NCBI GenBank assembly: GCA_900315175.1
Contig: OMYA01000002.1
Span: 124,001-188,000, forward strand
Source of the DNA: an uncultured Bacteroidales bacterium
GTDB lineage: Bacteria > Bacteroidota > Bacteroidia > Bacteroidales > F082
DNA: 64,000 bases
Direction of reading: 5' to 3'
A model generated the notes under the pieces. It was not told the origin of the DNA. It made no database searches and saw nothing but the letters and a program-made list of their open reading frames with translations. This document shows, piece after piece, positions 19,424 through 27,724 of the stretch. Every line of letters begins with the position of its first letter. Within the stretch, counting starts at the first letter, position 1. A program made the translations under genes and the position numbers.

Positions 19424-21298
19424 ATGAAAAAACTTTTATTTTCCATCATCGCTTTGGCAGTTACATTTGCTGTTAAAGCCCAATGGGTCAACGACCCTTC
19501 TACCAACACATTTATTGTCAACACCTCGACTGATGCTGGTGAGATTTACATGGCCACCAACCAAAATACCGGCGACACCTACATCCAATGGATGAGTTTC
19601 GTGGGAGGCAACGGATGGTCACCAAACTTGCAACGTCTCAACTTTGCGGGCGAGCCACAATGGGGTCCTGATGGTATCCACATCTCCGCTCATGAGTTTT
19701 CATCAATGTCTGAAGGCGTTTCGATGACTACAACCACCGATGGCGGCGTTGTCAGTTGCTTCGCTGCTTATGACGGCCACACCTACGCTGTGAAAATCAA
19801 CCCTGACGGCACATTCCCATGGGGCGAACAAGGCTTACAGCTCTTCGGCGGACTCGGGTTCTCTCGCGCTGAAGTCATCGCCACCAACGACGGCGGCATC
19901 TGGGTCTTGGGCTTCGACTATCAGAACCTCTATCTGCAATATGTCAACGAGACATTAGGCCCAGTCGTAACCATCTCCGACAATACCGGATTGAAATGCA
20001 TGTTCGGACAGCTCACTTTGGGCACCGACAACAAAGTTTTCGTTACATACGAAAAGGTCGGAAGCGGCATGTACACCAACAAATCGATATATGTGGCAGG
20101 CTATAATCAGGATGGCACACAATTCAGTCCAGAGACATTGTTGATGGCGGAACAGACATTCCAGTCGACATATATCCATTCAGCCATTTCCGACGGTATG
20201 GGAGGCGGCTACGTTTACATCTGGCATCCAGCCTTTTATAACTTCAATGTTTACGTGTTCCACTACAACCAAAACGGTGCCTCAACCATCATGGACACCA
20301 ACGGTGTCCCTGTACACTCACCAGACGGCAACAACTTATACATCAGTGCAGATGCCACAGTGGACCCTGTCACACACGATATCATACTCTTCTATGAGCA
20401 GACCGACGATGCTTATCAGGCACAATGCAAGCTTTATATAAACCGCATCACACCTGAAGGAGAAAGATTGTGGAACGACGGAATCCTCGTGCTCGACAAC
20501 GGCACAACACCTTGTGGAGGTTATTTGATCGATGCTTTTGAGTATGGCGGTGGTTTCGCTGTGACATATTTCAAAGGTCTTAGCCAGACAAGCGGAAGCC
20601 AGGCAACTGTTGAGGCTGAAGGTTTCGACATGAACGGAAACACATTGTGGAACACTCAGATGAGCTCAACCACATACAACAAGACGAGCTGCAGAACCAG
20701 CACAGGATACCATGGTGGGCAAAACATTATCACTTGGGTGAATTCAACCGGTGGCGGCCCTGGTGGTCTTTACGGCCAGAACATCGGTCAAAGCGGCGAG
20801 ATGGGCGAAGTGACACCTCCTACCCCACCAACGCCATGCGACGCTCCAACCAATTTCGCAGGCGAGCCATATTACAACCCTGAATTAGATCTGAGCGCAG
20901 TCGTGTTTTCATGGACAGCACCAGAGAATCAGCCGCTTCATTACAATCTCTACTGCGAAAGCTTAAGGGAAGTTATCCAAATAGATGGCAACATATCAAA
21001 TTACTATCAAGAATTTGAGCCCGGCGAGTATTACTTCAAACTCACAGCAGTTTATGAAGATTGCGAGTCAAACTATGCGCTTACGCCAAACGGTGACGAC
21101 TATATCATCATAGAGCTTCCAGATCACACATCTGTGCCGGAAATCGAATACGAAGCGATGACCGATATCGTTGAGATTCATAACATCAACGGACAGATTG
21201 TCAAAACCCACAACATAAACGAGCTTAGCCAAGGCATTTACATTGTTAAAGGTGTGACAGCAAGTGGCAAGACCGTTGTGAGAAAAATCGTCAGATAA
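19424..21298 (+). CDS. Secreted protein with T9SS C-terminal sorting domain
   Basis: A 624-residue exported protein of unknown function. A signal peptide (MKKLLFSIIALAVTFAVKAQ) precedes ~450 residues rich in beta-propeller-like strands (repeated DGG/NDGG turns). A Thr-Pro-rich hinge (residues ~465-475) leads to a fibronectin-III-like module (~478-560, FSWTAPENQPLHYNLYC). The end, VEIHNINGQIVKTHNINE...GIYIVKG...KIVR, is a type A T9SS sorting domain, so it should cross the outer membrane by type IX secretion. Monocistronic, with its own promoter and terminator. Confidence 0.88.
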   Translation: MKKLLFSIIALAVTFAVKAQWVNDPSTNTFIVNTSTDAGEIYMATNQNTGDTYIQWMSFVGGNGWSPNLQRLNFAGEPQWGPDGIHISAHEFSSMSEGVSMTTTTDGGVVSCFAAYDGHTYAVKINPDGTFPWGEQGLQLFGGLGFSRAEVIATNDGGIWVLGFDYQNLYLQYVNETLGPVVTISDNTGLKCMFGQLTLGTDNKVFVTYEKVGSGMYTNKSIYVAGYNQDGTQFSPETLLMAEQTFQSTYIHSAISDGMGGGYVYIWHPAFYNFNVYVFHYNQNGASTIMDTNGVPVHSPDGNNLYISADATVDPVTHDIILFYEQTDDAYQAQCKLYINRITPEGERLWNDGILVLDNGTTPCGGYLIDAFEYGGGFAVTYFKGLSQTSGSQATVEAEGFDMNGNTLWNTQMSSTTYNKTSCRTSTGYHGGQNIITWVNSTGGGPGGLYGQNIGQSGEMGEVTPPTPPTPCDAPTNFAGEPYYNPELDLSAVVFSWTAPENQPLHYNLYCESLREVIQIDGNISNYYQEFEPGEYYFKLTAVYEDCESNYALTPNGDDYIIIELPDHTSVPEIEYEAMTDIVEIHNINGQIVKTHNINELSQGIYIVKGVTASGKTVVRKIVR

Positions 21299-21305
21299 TA
21301 AAAAA

Positions 21306-21336
21306 GAGAAAGGATGCCGGGCGGCATCCCTTTCTC
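21306..21336. terminator. Bidirectional terminator-type hairpin
   Basis: Stem GAGAAAGGATGCC with GGCATCCCTTTCTC (one bulge), flanked by an A-run on the left and a T-run on the right, so it could end the T9SS gene and a minus-strand transcript from the 21.4-21.6 kb region. Confidence 0.8.
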
Positions 21337-21743
21337 ACTACTACTTTTTTAACTTTACTATTTATAACTATTCTCTAGTTCTATTTCAATTTGCGAGTTA
21401 CTGCACAACCTGCGCCAAGCGCTGTCATCATCGGTAATCCGCTTTCGAGAGGCACCTCTTTAAAAAAGGCTTGAAGTTTTTCTCTCGGTTTGGTTGGGTC
21501 GGAGATTGGAACTCCGACCCAATCATTTTTACATGCGTCATTTCTCCCCAGTGCGCTGACGCTCGCACACGTCATTAGTATTATTTAAATGGTTAATATG
21601 AACTTTCTTCATCTGCATCGTAACGACAGCTTATATCGTTCGTTTGCGGTTGCAAAAATATAACAACAAAATGAAAAACACTTTATTTTGCGTGTAAATC
21701 ATTTTATTCTAAAGGTAATTAATTTTATTCTGCGTGTAAAATT
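21337..21743 (-). other. Gene-poor stretch with a minus-strand promoter, hairpins and tiny reading frames
   Basis: No recognisable gene. On the minus strand a perfect -7 box (TATTTTTG, 21653-21660) is followed by about 315 nt up to the terminator at 21306-21336. Within this lie a perfect 9-bp stem (GGGTCGGAG/CTCCGACCC near 21496-21522), a 64-codon frame at 21575-21381 ending ALGAGCAVTRKLK, and a 26-codon frame starting near 21622. I recognise neither peptide. Either a short mRNA or a structured small RNA is possible. The part nearest the AraC gene (21661-21743) repeats TTTTATTCTGCGTGTAAA-like words about four times. Confidence 0.4.
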
Positions 21744-22868
21744 TTACTCTGCGTGTATTTGTTGGATGTATTCTTTGGGGGAAACATCCATTATGCGTTT
21801 AAACACCTGCGAGAATGCGCTTCCTGATGAGAAGCCAGAAACTATGGCGACTTGCTCCAGTTTCGCGGTAGTGTCATTCTTGAGCAACTCGCATGCATGC
21901 TCAATACGCATGGTGTTGATGAGCTTGTAGAACGACTGATACTTGCTGCGAGCTATAACCTCACTGAGATAATTTCTGTTTATATGCATAATGTCAATAA
22001 GGTCGTTCATAGTGATGTGTTCTTCAAGATACAGGCTCTTGCTGCGAATGATCTCAACAAGCTTCTGTTCGGTCTCCCTGCAGTATTTTTCCGACAGTCG
22101 GTATTTTGTAGGAGTCTCAGCAACCTCAGTATCGTCTTTCTTTTTCAAATCCTGAGGCAGTTTTTTTGAATTGCGGTGTGGATTCAATGTGTAAAACGCC
22201 AGCCACACATTTGTCAAAATCAAAATCACATCGCGCACAATCTTCGCTATTGGAGCATTGATAAGAAAACTCGCTATAAGAACCAAACAAATCACAAGAG
22301 GATGGTACTGCACACTCTTGGCAAATTGTACGGGGAAATCGCTGTCGTTGGAGTATTCGTCCTCGTCAATGTCACGAATATTGCCCACAAGCTTCAATCG
22401 GCATTTGTCGAGCAGATAAATATACCATAAAACGACCATCATTACCACGACACTGGTAATCGTTTTATACAATGTAGTAAATTCTATAATTCCAAAAACA
22501 GGAAGTAACAACACCAACCAGCACAAAAATGCCGGCAGCTGGAAAACAAATAGTTTCTTGGGTTTTATAAAATCAAGGAAGAAATATGACTTTAGGAGAA
22601 CCACCATATATGATATGAGGAACAACATTGAGGCTCCGTTCACGCAGAAAAGGACTTCGGGCTTGTATATCGTAAAGACAAACGGTAATTCGAAAACCTG
22701 CATCAAATATATGTTAGCCAACGTATTATGAGCAGGATAGAGTTCTCCGAAAACCTCTTTATATGCATTCGGCACGTAAAAGCTCTTCAAAAGCCCGCCA
22801 TAAAGACACGTCGTGATATAAATAAGGTTTACCGAGTACAGTACTATCGTTACATTGTCAATTACCAT
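21744..22868 (-). CDS. Membrane-embedded AraC-family transcriptional regulator
   Basis: A 374-residue protein. Residues ~1-235 hold about six to seven hydrophobic helices. A charged linker follows (~240-265), and the C-terminal ~110 residues are an AraC/XylS helix-turn-helix domain (HITMNDLIDIMHINRNYLSEVI, then EQVAIVSGFSSGSAFSQVFKR and the terminal SPKEYIQ). Bacteroidetes carry many such one-component regulators that sense an envelope or small-molecule signal. No regulated neighbour is obvious: tRNA genes are upstream and the gene-poor stretch is downstream. Confidence 0.88.
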   Translation of the reverse strand: MVIDNVTIVLYSVNLIYITTCLYGGLLKSFYVPNAYKEVFGELYPAHNTLANIYLMQVFELPFVFTIYKPEVLFCVNGASMLFLISYMVVLLKSYFFLDFIKPKKLFVFQLPAFLCWLVLLLPVFGIIEFTTLYKTITSVVVMMVVLWYIYLLDKCRLKLVGNIRDIDEDEYSNDSDFPVQFAKSVQYHPLVICLVLIASFLINAPIAKIVRDVILILTNVWLAFYTLNPHRNSKKLPQDLKKKDDTEVAETPTKYRLSEKYCRETEQKLVEIIRSKSLYLEEHITMNDLIDIMHINRNYLSEVIARSKYQSFYKLINTMRIEHACELLKNDTTAKLEQVAIVSGFSSGSAFSQVFKRIMDVSPKEYIQQIHAE

Positions 22869-22928
22869 AGATTGTCCATCAATAATACAAAAAAAAGAAT
22901 CCTGTCATCCTCGACGGGATTCTCTTTG

Positions 22929-23003
22929 TGGAAACTGCTGGGTTCGAACCAGCGACCTCCTGCTTGTAAGGCAGGCGCTCTGAACCAACTGAGCTAAGCT
23001 TCC
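22929..23003 (-). tRNA. tRNA-Val (anticodon TAC)
   Basis: A 75-nt cloverleaf on the minus strand: acceptor GGAAGCT with AGTTTCC, D-arm AGCTCAGTTGGTTCAGAGC, anticodon arm CCTGC-CTTACAA-GCAGG, T-arm with GGTTCGAACC, and discriminator A. The CCA end is not encoded. Confidence 0.96.
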
Positions 23004-23015
23004 GTCGTCAGAAAG

Positions 23016-23088
23016 AGCGGATTACGGGGCTCGAACCCGCGACCTGAAGCTTGGGAAGCTTCCGCTCTGCCAGCTGAGCTAAATCCGC
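23016..23088 (-). tRNA. tRNA-Gly (anticodon CCC)
   Basis: A 73-nt cloverleaf on the minus strand: acceptor GCGGATT with AATCCGC, anticodon arm GAAGC-TTCCCAA-GCTTC, T-arm with GGTTCGAGCC, and discriminator T as in bacterial glycine tRNAs. Lies 12 nt upstream of tRNA-Val, so both are probably cut from one transcript. Confidence 0.96.
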
Positions 23089-23192
23089 AATACCGTTTTT
23101 CAGCGTGCAAAGATACAAAAAATTTCATTCCACAAAACTTTTTTTGTAAAAATTTCTATAAACAATAACCTATAACCAATAAACTTTATTTG

Positions 23193-23200
23193 TATCTTTG
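23193..23200 (+). promoter_or_regulatory. Putative -7 box of the LOG-response regulator pair
   Basis: TATCTTTG, a perfect TAnnTTTG, 19 nt before the ATG at 23220. No convincing -33 element. Confidence 0.5.
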
Positions 23201-23219
23201 CAAAAAATACTTAATTATC

Positions 23220-23924
23220 ATGGATTCTTCAGAAATGTTAAAGAAAATCATCGACGACAGGAAATGGAACTACATCAAGGCCAACGACTCCTGGTCGGTG
23301 TTTAAGATTATGTCAGAGTTTGTCAACGGATACGAGACACTGTCACGAATCGGCCCTTGCGTCGCTATTTTCGGTTCTGCCCGCATCAGAGAAGACAGCC
23401 CATACTATCAAAAAGCGGTCGAGACCGGCGCGAAACTCGTTGAAAGAGGCTTCGGCATTGTCACAGGCGGCGGCCCTGGCATCATGGAAGCAGGCAACAA
23501 AGGCGCCCACGAAGCCGGCGGCAAGAGCGTGGGACTCAACATTCTGCTGCCACATGAACAGCATTCCAACCCGTACATCGACCAGGACAAATGCCTTAAT
23601 TTCGACTATTTCTATATCCGCAAGACGATGTTTACGCGCTATGCACAAGGTTTCATTGCGTTCCCCGGCGGATTCGGCACCCTCGACGAACTGTCGGAGG
23701 CTCTCACTCTCATGCAGACCGACAAAATCGCCGACTTCCCTATCGTGATGTTCGGATCAGAGTTCTGGAACCCTCTCGTAGACTGGTTTAAACACACGCT
23801 TCTCAAAGAGAAAATGATAAGCGAAGAGGATTTCGAAATCTTCCATGTGGTTGACGACGTTGACAAAGCAGTGGAGATTATCGACGAATTCTATAAGAGA
23901 TCTGAACTTAAACCTAACTTCTAA
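23220..23924 (+). CDS. LOG family protein (TIGR00730, nucleotide 5'-monophosphate phosphoribohydrolase type)
   Basis: Lysine-decarboxylase-like Rossmann protein. The start at 23220 (MDSSEMLKKIIDDRKWNY) gives 234 residues; the frame further upstream overlaps the promoter box. Seen: VAIFGSARI, GGGPGIMEAGNKGA (residues ~88-101) and the catalytic PGGFGTLDELSE (~155-166). Family members remove ribose 5-phosphate from N6-modified AMP (cytokinin activation) or from other nucleotides. The substrate here is unknown. Its TAA overlaps the ATG of the response regulator by one base, implying translational coupling. Confidence 0.9.
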   Translation: MDSSEMLKKIIDDRKWNYIKANDSWSVFKIMSEFVNGYETLSRIGPCVAIFGSARIREDSPYYQKAVETGAKLVERGFGIVTGGGPGIMEAGNKGAHEAGGKSVGLNILLPHEQHSNPYIDQDKCLNFDYFYIRKTMFTRYAQGFIAFPGGFGTLDELSEALTLMQTDKIADFPIVMFGSEFWNPLVDWFKHTLLKEKMISEEDFEIFHVVDDVDKAVEIIDEFYKRSELKPNF

Positions 23925-25072
23925 TGTCAAGAGTTCTTATCATCGACGACGAGCCTGCCATCCGCAGAGCTATGCACGGCATCCTTGAAAACGAAGGATA
24001 TGCTATCGCCGAGGCGGCGTCAGCCGTCGAGGCGATACCTATGCTCAACGACAACGTGTTTGATGCCATATTCTGCGACATAAAAATGCCCCAGATGGAC
24101 GGCATCGAGTTCCTCGAGAAAGCTAAAACGCTCACCGATGCGCCGATAATCATCATCTCAGGCCACGGCACCATCGACATCGCCGTCGACGCCATCAAAA
24201 AAGGCGCCTACGACTTCATCGAGAAACCGATGGACCTCAACAGAATGCTTATCACACTTCGCAACGCCTTGGATAAAAACCGCCTCGTCAACGAGACAAA
24301 GAAACTCCGAAACGTGGTCAGCAAACAATACGAAATGGTTGGCAACTCGCAGGCGATGAACGAGTTAAACAACATGATTGAATGTGTGGCACCGACCAAT
24401 GCCCGCGTCCTCATACTCGGCGAAAACGGCACCGGCAAAGAACTCGTGGCCCGACAACTGCACGAGATGAGCCCGCGCAACAATGGCGCATTCATCGAGG
24501 TCAACTGCGCCGCCATCCCATCAGAACTCATCGAAAGTCAATTGTTTGGACACGAAAAAGGAGCCTTCACATCGGCCATAAAACAGAAAAAAGGCGACTT
24601 CGAGCTTGCCGACAACGGCACATTGTTCCTCGACGAAATCGGCGACATGAGTCTCGCCGCCCAAGCCAAGGTGCTGCGCGCTCTGCAAGAAAACAAAATC
24701 ACACGTGTGGGCGGCGAAGAAGAGATAAAAGTTGATGTAAGAGTCATCGCAGCTACTAACAAAAACCTTCAGGATGAGATAGCAAAAGGCAACTTCCGTG
24801 AAGACCTATACCACCGCATCAGCATGATAATCATGCGCGTGCCACCTCTGCGCGAACGCCTCGATGACATACCTTTGTTAATTAATAGCTTCGTCGTGAA
24901 ATCCGCAAACGAAATGGGCAAACCTATCCCTGTTTTCACCGACTCTGCCATCGAAGAACTGAAAAAACAACACTGGAGCGGTAATATACGCGAGCTGCAA
25001 AACGTCGTAGGACGCCTCGTAATACTCTGTGGCTCAACCATTTCCGACGAAGATGTAAAAAAATACGTCTAA
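23924..25072 (+). CDS. NtrC-type response regulator without a DNA-binding domain
   Basis: A 382-residue protein with a receiver domain (1-~120; acidic pair IDDE at 7-10, phospho-acceptor D52, Lys101) and a sigma-54-type AAA+ domain (~137-360; Walker A GENGTGKE ~167-174, Walker B LFLDEIGD ~234-241). Two oddities are visible. The sigma-54 contact loop reads GAFTSA instead of GAFTGA, and the protein ends at DEDVKKYV right after the AAA+ lid, so the usual Fis-type helix-turn-helix is absent. It may activate from solution or through another protein, as FlgR- and CtcC-like regulators do (inference). No cognate histidine kinase lies in the window. Confidence 0.92.
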   Translation: MSRVLIIDDEPAIRRAMHGILENEGYAIAEAASAVEAIPMLNDNVFDAIFCDIKMPQMDGIEFLEKAKTLTDAPIIIISGHGTIDIAVDAIKKGAYDFIEKPMDLNRMLITLRNALDKNRLVNETKKLRNVVSKQYEMVGNSQAMNELNNMIECVAPTNARVLILGENGTGKELVARQLHEMSPRNNGAFIEVNCAAIPSELIESQLFGHEKGAFTSAIKQKKGDFELADNGTLFLDEIGDMSLAAQAKVLRALQENKITRVGGEEEIKVDVRVIAATNKNLQDEIAKGNFREDLYHRISMIIMRVPPLRERLDDIPLLINSFVVKSANEMGKPIPVFTDSAIEELKKQHWSGNIRELQNVVGRLVILCGSTISDEDVKKYV

Positions 25073-25088
25073 ATTCGGAATATTTTAC

Positions 25089-25096
25089 TACTTTTG
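25089..25096 (+). promoter_or_regulatory. Putative -7 box of the tmRNA gene
   Basis: TACTTTTG (perfect TAnnTTTG), 35 nt upstream of the mature tmRNA 5' end. Confidence 0.5.
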
Positions 25097-25131
25097 CACG
25101 ATTTTTGATAATAGAAATCAGCATAACATCT

Positions 25132-25529
25132 GGGGCTGACCGGTTTTGACAGCTTGTAGAAGGGTTATGTAAGCATACCGAGCCTCGCAGTGACGCTCGT
25201 AAATCTTGACTGCAAAAAATTAATTGGCGAAAATACTTACGCTCTCGCTGCTTAATCGAAGCACAGTAGATTGAAGCTCAATCCTTTCACAAGGTGAGAG
25301 GACGAGACATCTCGCGGATGGAGCCTCCCGATTCCGGTCCGACAACGAGGTGCTCAGCAATTTCGGGATAGCGACGCGGAAACTCCGGCAACGTCGTGAA
25401 ACTCAAGGAGATAAGGTTGCGATTAGGATGTCTGTTTCCTTGCACAACTCGAAAACCAACAACAGAATAAGTATGTAGAAAGCATAATTGTTCCTTGTTT
25501 GGACGAGGGTTCGACTCCCTCCAGCTCCA
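25132..25529 (+). ncRNA. ssrA: Transfer-messenger RNA (tmRNA)
   Basis: Rescues stalled ribosomes and tags nascent peptides for proteolysis. The ends pair as a tRNA-like acceptor (GGGGCTG at 25132 with CAGCTCC ending at 25528, discriminator A), and the 3' part has the T-arm GGGTTCGACTCCC. The tag frame starts at the GGC resume codon (25226) and reads GENTYALAA before TAA at 25253-25255, a typical Bacteroidetes tag. It is uninterrupted (one-piece). The CCA is not encoded. A heptamer array separates it from tRNA-Arg. Confidence 0.97.
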
Positions 25530-25538
25530 CAAAAAGAT

Positions 25539-25605
25539 CTTAGTCATTAGACCTTAGACCTTAGTAATTATTGCTAAAGTCTAAAGTCTAAGGTCTAAAG
25601 TCTAC
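25539..25605. repeat. Inverted pair of heptamer arrays between tmRNA and tRNA-Arg
   Basis: Degenerate copies of TTAGACC/TTAGTCA (25539-25568) face copies of CTAAAGT/CTAAGGT (25573-25605), so the block can fold into a long imperfect hairpin. The second half shares more than 20 bp with the array at 19239-19311. Confidence 0.82.
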
Positions 25606-25608
25606 AAT

Positions 25609-25680
25609 GGCCCCGTAGTCTAATGGATAGAATTAAGGATTCCGGTTCCTTCGGTCCGGGTTCGAATCCCGGCGGGGTCA
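25609..25680 (+). tRNA. tRNA-Arg (anticodon CCG)
   Basis: A 72-nt cloverleaf: acceptor GGCCCCG with CGGGGTC, anticodon arm AAGGA-TTCCGGT-TCCTT, T-arm with GGTTCGAATCC, discriminator A, no encoded CCA. A T-run follows. Confidence 0.95.
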
Positions 25681-25707
25681 CTTTTTTTTGCAAAATAATA
25701 TTTAAAA

Positions 25708-26787
25708 ATGGAAACTTTTAAAGTAGGCGACAGAGTTAACTTCCTGAATGACAAAGGCGGAGGTGTGATTAAAAAGATTATCGACACCCGTATGGCAGAA
25801 GTGGAGATTGAAGACGGGTTCAATATCCCCGTTTTGATGAGCGACTTGGTCTTGGATTTCAGAGCACAGCCGACAAGGCAACAGCAAATGGTCGACAACG
25901 TGCAGAAAGAGATTAAGAATCAACAGATTATAGAAGAAGAGACGAAAAACGAAGCTCGCCGCAGTGAGTTGAGACGGTTTGCCCGCAATACGGAGGAAGA
26001 AGGTATCTACCTCGCCTTTATTCCGCACGACCAACAGTGGCTGTTGACAGGACTTATTGACGTTGCTGTGGTAAACAACACTCCTGCCGACGCTTTGTAC
26101 AGCTTTAATCTTAAAGAAGACGAAAAATATGCGAATATCGACTATGGCAGCATTGCACCATTTTCTAAAGTGGTGGTGGAAGCCATCTCGCGCGATGATA
26201 TCGAACATTGGTGCGAAGGCGTGATACAGGTGGTGCTCTGTCAGGATGACATCGACTTCGTTTACCATCCGCTGCATGCACCGTTCTCGTTGCGCACCAG
26301 CCGTTTCTTCAAAGACGGAAGCTTCGTCGAATCGGGACTTCTAGGCGAGAAAGCCTTGATGGTCTGCCTATCAACCACCACCGCTTTGAAAGGATCGGAG
26401 ACCGATTACACCAAGCTGATGAAAGACGGTGTGATGCAGCCAAAGGCAAATAAAGACATCGTAAAAAAAGCTGCAGAAATCGACAAACACCAAACACAGC
26501 CAGGCGAAGCGATAGTCGACCTTCATATTGGCGAACTGGTCGACAATATCCTCGGAATGTCGAGCAACGATATTTTCAGGGTTCAGATCAATTATTTCAA
26601 GAAAATGCTTGACAGTGCCATTGAAAACGACTATTCCAAGGTGACGTTTATACACGGCGTCGGCAACGGCGTCTTGAAAAACGCCATTATTGAGGAACTC
26701 AAGCATTACGAAAACACTTCCAACAGAATGGCTTCGATCTCGAGATTCGGCGTCGGGGCTATCGATGTGATGATAAAAGAAAAATAA
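25708..26787 (+). CDS. DUF2027 domain protein with C-terminal Smr domain
   Basis: A 359-residue cytoplasmic protein typical of Bacteroidales. Residues 1-~60 form a small beta-rich MutS2-like domain (FKVGDRVNFLNDKGGGVI). A Gln/Glu-rich segment (~62-95) leads to the DUF2027 core (to ~260). The C-terminal Smr domain shows VDLHIGEL near residue 272 and the HGVGNGVLK loop near 312. Smr domains bind or nick nucleic acids, and some act in ribosome-collision rescue. This protein lacks the MutS2 ATPase, so its role is open. The radical SAM gene starts 5 nt after its stop. Confidence 0.88.
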   Translation: METFKVGDRVNFLNDKGGGVIKKIIDTRMAEVEIEDGFNIPVLMSDLVLDFRAQPTRQQQMVDNVQKEIKNQQIIEEETKNEARRSELRRFARNTEEEGIYLAFIPHDQQWLLTGLIDVAVVNNTPADALYSFNLKEDEKYANIDYGSIAPFSKVVVEAISRDDIEHWCEGVIQVVLCQDDIDFVYHPLHAPFSLRTSRFFKDGSFVESGLLGEKALMVCLSTTTALKGSETDYTKLMKDGVMQPKANKDIVKKAAEIDKHQTQPGEAIVDLHIGELVDNILGMSSNDIFRVQINYFKKMLDSAIENDYSKVTFIHGVGNGVLKNAIIEELKHYENTSNRMASISRFGVGAIDVMIKEK

Positions 26788-26792
26788 GCCAC

Positions 26793-27722
26793 ATGTTTCC
26801 CTGGGGTGACAACCGTCGTTTCAACAGCTATTCCTCGTATTTCACACGTGAGTTCGGAAGCCGCGTGCAGAAAATAAGCATCGACGCAGGTTTTTCTTGC
26901 CCTAACCGCGATGGAAAGATAAGCACCGGAGGCTGCACCTTCTGCCGTAACGACGCTTTCAACCCGTCGTACTGCCACCCGGAAAAGAGTATCCGCCAAC
27001 AAATAGAGGAAGGTATCGGATTCCATCAGCGCCGCTATCGCCGCGCAAAGTCGTATCTTGCTTATTTTCAGGCATTTAGCAACACATACAAACCTCTCGA
27101 CGAGCTCGAAAAACTCTATCGTGAAGCCCTATCCGTCGACGGCGTCATAGGCCTTGTCATCGGCACCCGCCCTGACTGCATCAACGAGGAAACACTGGAT
27201 ATGCTGAAAAGTCTAGACGCCACGGTCATACTCGAATATGGGGTTGAGTCGGTCTACGACCAAACATTAACACGTGTAAACCGCGGCCATGACTTCGCCA
27301 CGGCAAAAAAAGCCATCGAGCTTACACATAAATATGGCTTCCATTGCGGCGGACATTTCATTTTCGGTCTACCTGGCGAAACGCGCGAGATGATGCTCAA
27401 TGCCGCAGGCATCATCTCAGAACTGCCTCTCACTACCGTGAAATTTCATCAGCTACAGATATTTAAAGACACGAAAATGGCTGATGAATATATCGCCAAC
27501 CCTTCTAATTTTCACCTGTTTACACTTGATAATTATATTGAGTTCGTCATCGACTTCATAGAACGTCTGAATCCCGACCTCGTCATCGAGCGTTTCGCTG
27601 GCGAAGTACCGCCTCGTTATCTGGTTTCAAAGCCTTGGCTCAACCTTCGTTACGATCAGGTTTTAGCTTTAATTGAGAAACGCCTTGAAGAAAGAAACAC
27701 CTATCAAGGGAAAAAGTTTTAG
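26793..27722 (+). CDS. TIGR01212-family radical SAM protein (YhcC/YtqA-like)
   Basis: A 309-residue radical SAM enzyme. The [4Fe-4S] ligands lie in the extended motif CPNRDGKISTGGCTFC (residues ~31-46), which with the preceding KISIDAGFSCPNRDG is diagnostic for the YhcC group. Further conserved segments are IGTRPDCI and YGVESVYDQTL, and HFIFGLPGETREM. The substrate is not established for the family, although roles in tRNA or protein modification have been suggested. It sits between DUF2027-Smr and a SpoU methyltransferase with gaps of 5 and 2 nt, so an RNA-related role for the trio is a reasonable guess. Confidence 0.92.
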   Translation: MFPWGDNRRFNSYSSYFTREFGSRVQKISIDAGFSCPNRDGKISTGGCTFCRNDAFNPSYCHPEKSIRQQIEEGIGFHQRRYRRAKSYLAYFQAFSNTYKPLDELEKLYREALSVDGVIGLVIGTRPDCINEETLDMLKSLDATVILEYGVESVYDQTLTRVNRGHDFATAKKAIELTHKYGFHCGGHFIFGLPGETREMMLNAAGIISELPLTTVKFHQLQIFKDTKMADEYIANPSNFHLFTLDNYIEFVIDFIERLNPDLVIERFAGEVPPRYLVSKPWLNLRYDQVLALIEKRLEERNTYQGKKF

Positions 27723-27724
27723 AT

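Noticed and set aside
22728..22997. Plus-strand frame ending LLGSNQRPPACKAGALNQLS
   Set aside because: The end is the antisense of tRNA-Val; a known artefact type.
25287..25898. Minus-strand frames with phrases such as SWRESNPRPN and SDPAGIRTRTE
   Set aside because: These are the usual false translations of the antisense of tmRNA and tRNA-Arg T-arms, not proteins.
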